A stretch of DNA of 64,000 nt from Bin55 sp965205965 (lineage in GTDB: Bacteria; Pseudomonadota; Gammaproteobacteria; Pseudomonadales; Azotimanducaceae): positions 620,001 to 684,000 of the forward strand of contig CBDBHT010000008.1 of assembly GCA_965205965.1 (NCBI GenBank). The letters are read 5' to 3'. Below, in pieces: positions 38,211 through 49,200 of the stretch (within the stretch, counting starts at the first letter, position 1; every line of letters starts with the position of its first letter). Below the pieces are notes generated by a model, which was given only the letters and a program-made list of their open reading frames with translations, had not been told where the DNA came from and searched no databases. Position numbers and translations under genes: made by a program.

Positions 38211-39319
38211 TTATCCTCGGTGCCACTTTCCGATCGGTTTCCGGGATCGCCGCTCATAGGACCGGCCCGGGCGGAGCCGTTGCCGACACCGGACGATCTC
38301 GCCGACCATGCGAGCCACGGTTTCCCGGAGGGCGGATGCCTGCTGAAGTAGCAGACTCTCGATGTTGGCCGCCACTGCCGCAAGTCCGTGCTTGAAACTC
38401 GTTTGCATCAGCGACTTGCCGTCGTTCGGCAGACGCCCGTTCAAATGACCCTCGCCGTGGTTAGCGAACAGCCGGGTCATGGCAATGAGGGTGAAGCATG
38501 CATACAACTCCTGTTTCACTCCCCGCTCGCTTTGCCCATGAAAGTCCTCAAACCTCTATCAGCCGTTTGGATACCTTGTACAGTTCCTCGATGTCCCATC
38601 TCGCATGATACAGATCCGACAGTTGGTCGATGGAATACCAGTTCCGGTCCGACAGGGTCGTTCCCAAGACGAAGGCGGTATCGCCCACGGTATATTTCAC
38701 CAGCCGCAAGCGGTGCGGACCGAATGTAGCTCCGGGGTTCCTTCGACGTAGTCTGGTCAGCGTGTCCGGGTAGGGAACGACCTCGATGATCGTATCCCGG
38801 CAACTGCCGTGGATGAAGCGGTCAACATCGATGCCGGTTTTCCGTTTCATCCGGAACACCGCGTGCAGTCCCCGGATCGCATGCACGTGAAGCATCTCAT
38901 AGGCATAGTAGCCCCCGGTCGTAGACCACCACATCGTTATCGTTCGCCGACAGCACGTTCAAGTGGGCGGCCAGTGCCGCCTCGCGCTCATTTCCATGCG
39001 CATGCAGGTCGAAGTCGACCGGTAGTCGGAACTGCAACCGATACAGGCAACTCACCAGACCCTGCGGATAGTGGGCACTGTCTACCGGCGGTCCGCCAGC
39101 CTTCATGCACCAGTCCGCGAGGCAGGTTCAGGTAGGTTCCATCGACCGCAAATACCCGATGCCCATGCCACCGCCGGTCCGTGTCGGGTCGGACTTTCCG
39201 TTCGTGCTGGGGTCGGATCTCGGCATCGAAGACCACCTTGAGGATTGCCTGGTGCAAGGTCTTGAACAGCTGCTCGTCCAGCTTGGCCCGGGCACTGCAG
39301 ATGGAGGACGGCGACACCG
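38211..39319 (-). pseudogene. IS4 transposase, C-terminal two-thirds, frameshifted
   Basis: Pieces in three frames together give the DDE core: FAVDGTYLNLPRG (first Asp), NDNDVVVYDRG then YYAYEML (second Asp), and YHARWDIEELYKVSK (catalytic Glu). Frameshifts fall near 39095, in a G-run at 38911-38915, and near 38556, where an extra T turns EVEDF into a stop. The N-terminal part lies beyond the inserted IS256, at 40801-41011. Confidence 0.8.
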
Positions 39320-40792
39320 GGTTGTGTATAAATTTGTCTGCAAAAACGAAAAACGGGCTGTAACGACAGACGAATGGTTAGAATCTGATGTTTCATCGGG
39401 AATGTGGAGATGCCTGGACGCAATCCCGCATCCAGGCGCGAATCATTCATGACACAATTTATTGAAAAGGAGCAAGAAATGATTCGGAAAGATTATACGC
39501 ACAATGCCACGAAGAAGTCGGCATGCCATCATCTGGCGGACGATGAGGAGTTTGTGAGGCGGCTGGTGCAAGAGACGCTCAACGAGGTGCTGGAGAGTGA
39601 GATGACGGAGTTTCTGGGAGCGGGCAAGAGCGAGCGGACGAAGACGCGTCAGGGCTACCGTTCTGGATACTACCGGCGCGATCTGACGATGAAGGTGGGC
39701 GCGATCGAGCTGAGGGTTCCGCAGGAACGCAGCGGCCAGTTCAGCACGCGGGTGTTCGAGCGCTATCAGCGTTCGGAGAAGGCACTGGTGGCCGTGCTGT
39801 CGGAGATGTATGTGCAGGGGGTCTCGACGCGTCGGGTGAGCCGACTGGCGGAAGATCTGTGCGGTCACGAGTTTTCACCGGCGACGATCTCGGCCATGGT
39901 GTCGAAGCTGGACGCGTCGCTGAAGGCGTTTGCGGAACGTCGGCTGGAGGAGGCGTATCCGTATGTGCTGCTGGATGCCCGGTATGAGAAGGTGAGAGAG
40001 GAGGGCTCGGTGCGTTCCCGGGCGGTGCAGATTGCCCTCGGGATTGACGGCGAGGGTCGGCGTCAGGTGTTGGCGGCGGAGGTGGCGAACCGGGAAAGCG
40101 AGGTGTCGTGGACGGAATTCCTCTCGCATCTGAAGGAACGTGGCCTGCGGGGAGTCGAGTATGTGGTCTCGGACAGTCATGAGGGATTAAAGCATGCGAT
40201 CTCGAAAGTGCTGCCGACCGCGCTGTGGCAACGGTGCTGCGTCCATTTTCTGCGCAATGCCAGGGACAAGCTGTCCCGGAGTGCTGATCCCGCGTGTCTG
40301 GAGGGTTTGAAAGGGTTGTGGGGCTGTGAGCATGTCGGGGAGGCTCGTGAGGCACTGGGTGCCTGGGTAGCCCGTTGGGGCGATGAGAAAGGGTTTGGCA
40401 GGCTAGTGGAATGGGTCGAGGATCATGTCGAGGAGACGCTGACGGTGTATCGGCTGCCTAGGGAACATCGCCCCTGCGGATGAAGTCCACGAACATGCTG
40501 GAGCGGTACAACGAGGAGCTCCGTCGGCGCACGCGTGTCGTCAGGATCTTCCCGAACGCGGAGTCCTGTCTGCGTCTGATCTTGGCACTTGCGGCGGAGA
40601 CCCATGAGCGGTGGCTGACGGGGCAGCGTTATCTATATGGCCGGATCGGCGTGGTTCGCGCATCCGAACCGGAATCCGAGACATGGCAGGAGGCGGCATG
40701 AAACGCCCGAAAATTTCGCGCCGAGCGGAGACCCGCCCATATGGGCGGGTCTCCGCTCCCACCAAAAATTGCAGAAGATTCTTGACACAACT
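39320..40792 (+). mobile_element. IS256 copy B inserted in the IS4 transposase gene
   Basis: The ends GGTTGTGT (39320) and ACACAACT (40792) are imperfect inverted repeats. The 8-bp sequence CGACACCG flanks both sides (39312-39319 and 40793-40800). Removing it rejoins the IS4 frame as PQPAPVSPSSICSARAKL. Length 1473 bp. Confidence 0.88.
39449..40701 (+). pseudogene. IS256-family transposase, two frames
   Basis: ATG 39449 (MTQFIEKEQEM) opens a frame with the Mutator-type DDE residues: Asp in YVLLDARYEKVREEG, Asp in YVVSDSHEGLKHAI, and QRCCVHFLRNARDKL. It ends at 40481-40483 (LPREHRPCG, stop). The last ~70 residues, including catalytic Glu in NMLERYNEELRRRTR, are in the -1 frame from 40480. A slip on the CCCC run at 40468-40471 would join them as REHRP-LRMKSTN. 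Copy A shows the same break, so either the source element was already broken or the shift is used by the ribosome. Confidence 0.8.
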
Positions 40793-40800
40793 CGACACCG

Positions 40801-41011
40801 GAGCCGGCTGTGGGAGTTCGATCCCCATCATCCAGCACTGCCCCCACAGTTCAGCAAGCGTAGTCGCATATCCCGGACGCCCCTTCGAGAACACCAGCCG
40901 GAAAATGAACAGCACGACCACCAGCGTGTTCAGCACGCGCCGATGGCACTGCCAGAACCGGTCATGCCGGTTGGCGATACCCACGAGGTTCTCGATTCGG
41001 GAATCCATCAA
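40801..41011 (-). pseudogene. IS4 transposase, N-terminal part
   Basis: ATG 41011 starts MMDSRIENL, followed by LVFSKGRPGYATTLAELWGQ and GIELPQPAPVS, typical of the N-terminus of this IS4 group. The frame is cut by IS256 copy B; it continues at 39319 downwards. Confidence 0.75.
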
Positions 41012-41175
41012 GTTTGCACCAGAGACAATTTAACTAAGCGTAGATTGCCATAACCCATGCCAAAACGTAAGTGTTTTTGAAGAACCCCAAAAAACCGAAT
41101 ATGTTTCCGTATATCAACCTATTACACAACATCCTCAAAGACCAGGATCCCTTTCCATTAATCCGAATGCCATTG

Positions 41176-41465
41176 AACGGACTACCCAGGCACCCAGTGC
41201 CTCACGAGCCTCCCCGACATGCTCACAGCCCCACAACCGTTTCAAACCCTCCAGACACGCGGGATCAGCACTCCGTGACAGTTTGTCCCTGGCATATTGC
41301 GCAGAAAATGGACGCAGCACCGTTGCCATAGCACGGTCGGCAACACTTTCGAGATCGCATGCTGCAACCCCTCATGACTGTCCGAGACCACATACTCGAC
41401 TCCCCGCAAGCCACGTTCTTTCAGACGCGACAGCAATGCCGTCCACGACCCCTCGCTTTCCCGGC
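41176..41465 (-). mobile_element. IS256 copy A, internal part
   Basis: The minus strand encodes LKERGLRGVEYVVSDSHEGL and KVLPTVLWQRCCVHFLRN, then (in another frame) RSADPACLEGLKRLWGCEHV. It is 5'-truncated at 41465, where a MITE-4 fragment begins. Confidence 0.8.
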
Positions 41466-41592
41466 AGTCTGCGCCGTAGAAAAATCCGGATACATTTTTT
41501 AGGATAGATAGTTTTTAAACAGCCAAGAATAGAAATTTCATACTTCATCAATACATATTCTAGATAATTTTTCCTACTAAAGAGCATTTCTA
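41466..41592 (-). repeat. MITE-4 fragment
   Basis: GCAGTCTGCGCCGTAGAAA and the following AT-rich core through CTACTAAAGAGCAT match 31787-31935 in reverse complement. The far terminal repeat is absent. Confidence 0.6.
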
Positions 41593-41834
41593 CCAGAAAT
41601 TCCTCGTGAACGGAATTTGGGTCTTTGCTCACAGTGCTCGGACGATCGAGGTGTTGCGATGTGCTGCGAAGCGGGTCTTGCCCCTCCGAATTCGGCCTTT
41701 TCAGCCCCGTGAAGGGATATTGCGTCCTCGTGCGGTCCACGGCGCGGACGCGGGTCTCCCGCCGTTCGAGCGGTGTCCCTCAGCCGTCCGTTCGGATGTT
41801 GTTGCCTGGCAGGCGGTCCCGTCCCAGTGCGGGT

Positions 41835-42296
41835 TCAGGAAGTATCGAAAGCGGGTGTAATGAAATGCGACGGTCGCTCGGTGAACAGATAAAATTCGCG
41901 CCAGCCGGGGAACGGTATGAGGGTCAGGTGCGAGCGCAACCCTTCCCACAGCGCGTACCGGGGTCCGGCCTTCGCTAGAGCGGCTTGGAACAGCAGGCAG
42001 CACAACTCTTGCAACTGATCGATCAGGAACGCCAGCAGCATCAGCACGGTGGCCAGATGTTGGTGCCCGTGCCCGAAGTTGTGCTCCAACTCTTCGTAGC
42101 CCTGGTGCTTCAGCGTGTTAAAGGTCTCGTTCTCGATCTTCCAGCGACTGCGCGCACAGGCGTGCGCCTCGGCCGCGGTGGCTCGGGTCAGCGGCAGGTC
42201 GTCCGTGACCCACGTCCGCGTCCGCCCCGCGGTGCGACCCTTGGGCGACGTCTCCCGCACTTGCAAAACCGTCACGCGTACCACCGTGTCCCGGTG
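41835..42296 (-). pseudogene. DDE transposase C-terminal part, truncated by MITE-1
   Basis: The minus frame reads VLQVRETSPKGRTAGRTRTW, then RSRWKIENETFNTLKHQGYE and LEHNFGHGHQHLATVLMLLA, ending at 41835. The RWKIENETFNTLK motif with a HNFGHG tail is the Glu-containing end of a group of IS4-superfamily (ISNCY-like) transposases. The 5' part is lost at the MITE-1 boundary (42297). Confidence 0.65.
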
Positions 42297-42511
42297 AAGT
42301 AATTTCCAGCGAGTTGTGAACTGCTGGTTTTAATAGGACTTTCGGCTGTTTTCGGTCCGTGGTTTTCGCGAACTTTTGTCATTTTCCGGGCTGTATAAAT
42401 TGGGACACGTCATCAAAATGAAGTGAAAAGATTTAGTTAAATCAAAGAAATGCTCACCCATCTCTTGAACGCACTACCAGTATCCAGACATTTGCTCACT
42501 GGAAATTACTG
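42297..42511 (-). repeat. MITE-1 copy 3 (215 bp, inverted)
   Basis: Same length and terminal repeats as copies 1, 2 and 4, in the opposite orientation. The flanks do not form a target duplication, so one side has been rearranged after insertion. Confidence 0.8.
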
Positions 42512-42723
42512 GGTTCGCACGCACCGTCGGCATCTTGATCGTCGCAGCCAACCTGCATCGGCTCGGACGCTGGCCGCAGCAACAGATGAGATGGCACGAC
42601 ATCGCACGCACCACCCTATCGTCTAGCGGCCTAACCGTCCCCCAATATCCGTCATGTCTGCCCCTCGGGACACGGCCCGTACGCCCCGAAAGCGAGCCGG
42701 AGAGCATCCTCCGTACTTGCTGA
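42512..42723 (+). pseudogene. Possible transposase C-terminal relic
   Basis: A frame open from the MITE end reads FARTVGILIVAANLHRLGRW then PQQQMRWHD. A final helix of the type ANLHRLGRW is seen at the end of several IS families, but no catalytic motif is present. The assignment is weak. Confidence 0.25.
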
Positions 42724-43224
42724 ACCCTGGGAGCCGGATTATCCGCCGTAAGTATCCCCAATCGGCATGATCCTCTGAGCGGCGGATACCATCACGTGGC
42801 TTAAACCCGTCGTAAAATGGGGGGGGGGGGGCACAGACACTAAATAAACATGCCTCTATGGTGATGTTAGCACCTCCCACCGTCTAGCGCACCCATCTAT
42901 AATATACATAACAATACATCTACAAGATTTGGCGTACATCCGGACTTTAACACCCCACAGAAGTCGTAGACATGAATCATGAATCTAGTGGCACAAATGT
43001 TGTATTCGGCAATCGGATAGTTTGCTTTTGCACGAAATAACGATTACTATAGCGGAGTATATGTATATGCCCTAGCGTACTGAAACCCGCAAGGTAAGTT
43101 CCTTAGTATTTAACGAATCAAGTTAATGGTAGCAACAACGTATGCTGGATGTAATTTGAGCGTATTGGCTCACCAAGCTCGTTCTCAGTGGTAAAACAGT
43201 TCATGACGGTAGCGGAGCCTGACG
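42724..43224. other. Intergenic region upstream of the adhesin gene
   Basis: 42730-42825 is the uninterrupted counterpart of the sequence hosting MITE-4. A run of 13 G sits at 42819-42831. The remaining ~390 bases are AT-rich; a weak promoter-like pair TTGCTT/TACTAT lies at 43022-43050. No gene was recognised. Confidence 0.4.
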
Positions 43225-46200
43225 ATGAAACGGTCCGAGAGCCTTGGGCGAAACCCACAAGCTGACAGAACAAATCATCAATCAAATATTAATAGCAATT
43301 TCCTACATCGTTCCAAGGCCTCAAACGCTAAAGAAATCGGTGAATGTCCTTTCTTAACTAGAATGCCCCCCCGGACATTCTCTAAAATAAAACGGTACCG
43401 GCAATCCTCAGCCTTGCTAAGAGGTAAACACTTGCGAACCTCGTCGTCTCTATTAAATACTTTTCGTGTCTTGACCAGTAGTACACTGTTCTGCAGCGTG
43501 ATTTTTTCCAACGCGGTAAATGGAGCCCTAGCTAGTAAGGAGCCAACCGCATCAACCGGCGAAACACCTCAAGCAAAGTCGGCGGAACAAGTTCTGACGG
43601 CAATGCACGCAACTATTCCCGACGTGGACTACATTGATTCAGTCCCCTTCACTGGAGACGGTCTCGCTAGCGACCTAGGCTACCGTAAGTCTTGGCCGCG
43701 CACATTAACGGATGACCCAACTACCCCGAGCATCGTCGGAATCTTCAATACGAATAATATTGTTGATGATGAACTAGCTAAGCACATCGCCAGAGTAGTG
43801 ACAACGTACTCAAATGTCACCATCACTGATGATGCAGCCACGGGCGCGTCAGTCAATCCGAACACATCTACGATGAATGCAGATCTGACTAATCACACTA
43901 CGCTCGTGACCCGAACAGCCAAGCTGAATAATGGCGATGCTGCTAGTGTTGCACAGGTTCAGGTAACAATGTCTGACGACATCTCGCCCGCTGTAGCAGA
44001 TATCGTGGTAACACCAAGGACACTAGGTGTGAATGAGGGAGGTATGGAAATCTACGAGATAGAACTTGCCGAGATACCTACCGGAACCGTCATAATTACG
44101 CCGGCCAGTGAGGATACTAGTATAGCCACCGTCTCTGGCTCACTGGAGTTTACGACAGGAAACTGGGATGCTGCGCAAGAAGTGACGGTTACAGGTGTTC
44201 AGGACGCCGATTTTCAAAACCACCGCATAACGATTACTCACACCATCATGGGAGGTGGCTACGATAGCGTGTCGGACCGACCAGTCAGCGTAACGGTGAA
44301 TGATGACGATTCACCGGGGATTGTGATAGACCCAACGGCGCTGACGGTTGGTGAAGATGGTACTACGACCTACAGCGTAAATCTAACAGCGCAACCTACC
44401 GACTCCGTCACAGTTACGCCGCGCAGCAGCAGCACCGCTATCGCCACTGTTTCTGGAGTACTAACGTTTACGACCGGAAACTGGTTAGATGTCCAGATGG
44501 TGACAGTTACTGGTACTCAAGACGATGATTTCCAAGACAATATGGCAACGATTACTCACACCATTCGAGGCGGCGGCTATGATAGCGTACCGGACCAACC
44601 AGTCACCGTAATGGTAACCGATGACGATTCACCGGCGATTGAAGTAGACCCAGAGACGTTGACGATAGATGAGGGAGGGCGTGGTACCTACAGCGTGAAA
44701 CTAGCCGTGGAACCCACTGGCAACGTCACCATTACACCGGTCAGCATGGATACCAATATAGCTACCGTCTCTGGCCCGATAGTATTTACAAGAAACAACT
44801 GGGACCGTGACAAAACAGTGACGGTTACCGGTGCTCAGGACGATAATCGCGACGACAATAACACGATGATTACTCACACTATTGTAGGAGGAGGCTATGA
44901 TGACGCGCTGGACCAACCGGTCAGTGTAATGGTAACAGATGACGACATACCAACACTCATAGTAGATCCAACGACGCTGAGGATAAATGAAGGACGGTCG
45001 GCAACCTACAATGTGAAATTATCCGTAGAACCCACCGGCTCCGTCACAGTTACGCCGGCCAGTGACAATGAAGACGTAGCCACCGTCTCTGGCGCACTGG
45101 TGTTTACAACCAGAAACTGGTCCGCTTCCCAAACGGTGAGGGTTACCGGCGTTGAGGACGACGGCGATCTCCAAGATGGCAGCATGATCGTTACTCATAC
45201 TATGAAAGGGGGAGGATATGATGATGCGCTGGACCAATCGGTCAACGTAACAGTGATCGATAACGACTCCCCAGAAATTATAGTAGACCCAAGAGATCTG
45301 GAAGTGCAAGAAGGGACTACGGGAACCTATAGCGTGAAGCTGGTCGCGCAGCCTACCGGCTCCGTCACAGTTACGCCGGCCAGTGACAATGAAAACATAG
45401 CCACCGTCTCTGATTCAATAGTGTTTACAACCGTAGATTGGGCAACGCCTCAGATGGTATCGGTTACCGGTATTGTGGATATCGATAGCGATAACGACGT
45501 GGTGAGGATTACCCACGCTATCTCAGGGGGGGGGTATGACAGTGCACCGGACCAACCAGTCGAAGTGACGATAACCGAGGATGATACACCAAGAATTGTG
45601 GTAGATCCGCAGGATCTAACGGTAGATGAAGGAAGAAGTGAGACCTACACTGTGAGACTGGCCGTGGAGCCCGCCGGTACCGTTACAATTACGCCGGCCA
45701 GTGATGACACTGCTATAGCTACCGTCTCTGGTGCGGTGAGGTTTACAAGGAACAACTGGTCAGTCCCCCAGAGCGTGAGAGTTACCGGGACTCAGGACAG
45801 CGATCGCGATCACGGTAACGCGACGATTACTCACACTATTTCAGGAGGTGGCTATGATGGCGCGCTGGATCAATCAGTCAGCGTAACGGTAAACGATGAC
45901 GACGCGCCAGGGATCTTGGTGAATCCAACGACGCTGACGGTAGATGAGGGAAGTACTGCGAGCTACACCGTGAGGCTGACTACGCAGCCCACTAACACCG
46001 TCACAGTCAGGCCGGTCAGTAGCAACACCAACGTAGTTGCCGTTTCTAATGCGTTGACGTTTACAACTACAAACTGGTCCACTGCTCAAACTGTGACTGT
46101 TACCGGTGTTCAGGATGACAATCCCCAGGACAACAACGAAACAATTACTCATACTATTACAGGAGGAAACTACGATGGCGTGCGGGACCGGCCGGTCCGC

Positions 46201-49200
46201 GTAACGGTAAGAGACGACGACGTGCCGGGGATCGTGGTGAATCCTAGGACACTAACGATAGATGAAGGGGATACAGCGACCTACAGCGTGCGTTTGATGA
46301 CGCAGCCCACCGGCCCCGTTACCATTACACCACGTAGCGGAGACAACAACATAGCTACCGTCTCTGGCGCGCTGATATTTACGAGAGAAAGCTGGTCAAC
46401 CACTCAAACTGTGACTGTTACCGGTGTTCAGAACGACGATTTTGAAGATCAGCACACAACGATTACTCACACTATTAATGGAGGGGACTACAATAACGCA
46501 CCGGACCGCTCAGTCCGTGTAACTGTGGTTAGTGACGAGTCTTCAGGGATCGTGATGGATCCAACGGCACTGACAATAGATGAAGGGAATACAGCGACCT
46601 ACAGCGTGCACCTGACCGCGCGTCCCACCGCCTCCGTCACAATTACACCGCGTAGCGGAGACACTAACGTAGCTACCGTCTCTGGCGCGCTGGTATTTAC
46701 GAGACAAAGCTGGTCCACTGCCCAGATGGTGACGGTTACCAGTAGTCAAGACGATGACTTCCAGGACGGCAGTACAACGATTACTCACACCATTCGAGGC
46801 GGTGGCTATGATGGCGTACCGGACCAAGAAGTCAGCGTAACGGTACTTGATGACGAATCACCGTCAATTGTGGTAAACCCAAGGACACTGTCGATAAACG
46901 AGGGAGACTCGGGGACCTATAGCGTGAGTCTGGCCACGCAGCCCAGTGGTTCCGCTACAGTTAGGCCAGTCAGTAGCGATACCACCACAGCCACCGTTTC
47001 TGGTGCATTAACGTTTACGACCGGGAATTGGTCAGTGCCCCAGATGGTGACAGTTACCAGTAGTCAAGATGACGATGCCGAGAGTAGCAACATGACGATT
47101 TCCCACGACATTTCGGGAGGAGGCTTTGATCAAGCGATAGACCGGCCGGTCAGCGTAACGGTGATTGACGACGATGAAGCGGACGTAATATTGGGTACTC
47201 CTACTCCAAATCCGGTAGCCGAAGGTGGCACATTCAGCTATTCCGTGGTACTTAGTGCTGCACCGTCGGACACTGTGACGATCACGCAGGTTAGCAGCAG
47301 TACGGCAATTGACGAACTGCCGAACTCTCCCATTACGTTTAATGCGAACAATTGGTCAACGCCGCAGAATTTTAACGTAAGCACCATTGATGATGCGAAC
47401 GCAGTAGATGAGGAAATAATAATATCGCATACGGTCACAGGGGGCAACTTCAATGCCGTGGAGGTGGAAGACGTAGTTGTTACTGTAGAGGACGGCGATA
47501 CCGCTGCAGTGGTTTACGATGAAGATCTCTTTCCTGAGTTCCAACTTGACGTTGCAGAAGGGGGCGCAGCAGCCTATACGCTCACACTTGCTACAGAACC
47601 AACCGCCAATGTGGTTATTATCCCAAAGAGTTCCGATGCCACCGCTGCTTTGGTTTCCGAGGCCCTGGTCTTCACACCCACCGACTGGGATACACCTAAG
47701 CCAATAACGGTGTGGGGAATCCCCGACGATGATTCGACGGACGACATGACCACGATTACGCACACAGTGACGGGGGGCGACTATGACGACGTGACGATGG
47801 ACGATCTTCCAGTACTCGTTGCCGATGATGATAGCAGAGGTGTGAACGTGACGCCGACCACGCTTACTCTAGACGAAACTTCTGATACAACGTATTCGGT
47901 AAATCTGATCACGAAGCCGATCGACAACGTCACTATCACACCGACCAGCGATTCACCAGCATTAACTGTATCCGGACCACTCACATTCACTTCGCAAAAC
48001 TGGGAAGCATACCAGCGGGTTACCGTCACAGCCAATGCTGACACGAACTTCGTGGGCGAAGTAGTCGACATAGAGCATCTGGTAGCGGGAGGTGACTACG
48101 GATCGGTTGTTGCTCCCGTAGTAACCGTGACTATAAATGATGACGATGCGCCCAGTGTCACCTTAAGTCACAACACACTGACCGTATACGAGGGCGAACA
48201 GACAACCTACTCTGTACGTCTGAACTTTGAGCCGACTGATTCTGTTATTTTCACTGCAATGAGTGGGGATGAATCAACGTTATCGGTCAGCGCGGAGCCA
48301 TTGACCTTTACACGTGAAAATTGGGGCAACGATCAAATAATTACTGTTACTGCAGCGGACGATGACAACGCCGTCAGTGAGGAAGTGACAATATCGCATA
48401 GCATCACGGGGGGGGGATACGACGCGGTTGCGGTTCCTAATATTACGGTGACGGTCACCGACACGAGCACGCCTGCGGCACCGATAGGCTTAAAAGCTGA
48501 AGCAGGAAACGGTCAAGTTACGCTTTCATGGACGAACCCTGATGATGGGACTATTATGGCCTACCATGTTTTGGTTAACGGCGGTACTTGGACGCCCATA
48601 CCGAACAGTGATGCTAGTACTACTAGTCATATAATTACTGATCTTTCCAATGGTGTCGAATACACCTTTGCAATTCGCGCTGTGAATCCAGCGGGGATTG
48701 GTGAGGCCTCAGGAACGGTATCGGCGATACCGGCAGTGCACACCATGAATCTCATGGGAGAAAGCGGAAACGAAGTAGCTATTCTAACTTGGGACAATCC
48801 TAACGACGCAAGTATCACAAAGTACCAAATTCGCGTCCAAATCAACACCTCCGGCTCATGGAGCGATATTCCCTCTAGCGATTCGTCCACTACAAGTTAT
48901 ACCGTGACTAACTTGGAAAACGGCACCGAGTACTCGTTTACTGTACGCACGGTTCATGGCCAGCATGCTGGCATCCCCTCGAATCCAGTATCGGTGATTC
49001 CAGCAGTATCCAAACAGATACTGCTCAGCAATACCCTGCTACCGCAAGTTAACAAGGCGGCACTGACCGGGGTGATGGATGCGCTATCCAAACGGATGCA
49101 GGGTGCAGATCTGGTTGACACATGGCCTTCCGGCTTGCCGTTAATACCACGTCTGTCAGGGAATGTTGAGTCTACTAATCTTTATCAGTTGCTCGATGGA

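Larger units (their letters stand above)
38100..41175 (-). mobile_element. IS4-family element inserted in IS256 copy A
   Basis: The terminal inverted repeats are CAATGGCATTCG at 38100 and CGAATGCCATTG at 41175. The 10-bp target AACGGACTAC is present on both sides (38090-38099 and 41176-41185). Without the second IS256 inside it and its duplication, the element is about 1.6 kb, a usual IS4 size. Confidence 0.85.

Noticed and set aside
39741..40355. Minus-strand 204-codon Pro/Arg-rich frame inside IS256
   Set aside because: Antisense of the transposase gene; GC-rich shadow frame.
43969..48468. Regularly spaced direct repeats that could look like a CRISPR array
   Set aside because: The period is ~276 bp, in frame and fully coding, without unique short spacers.
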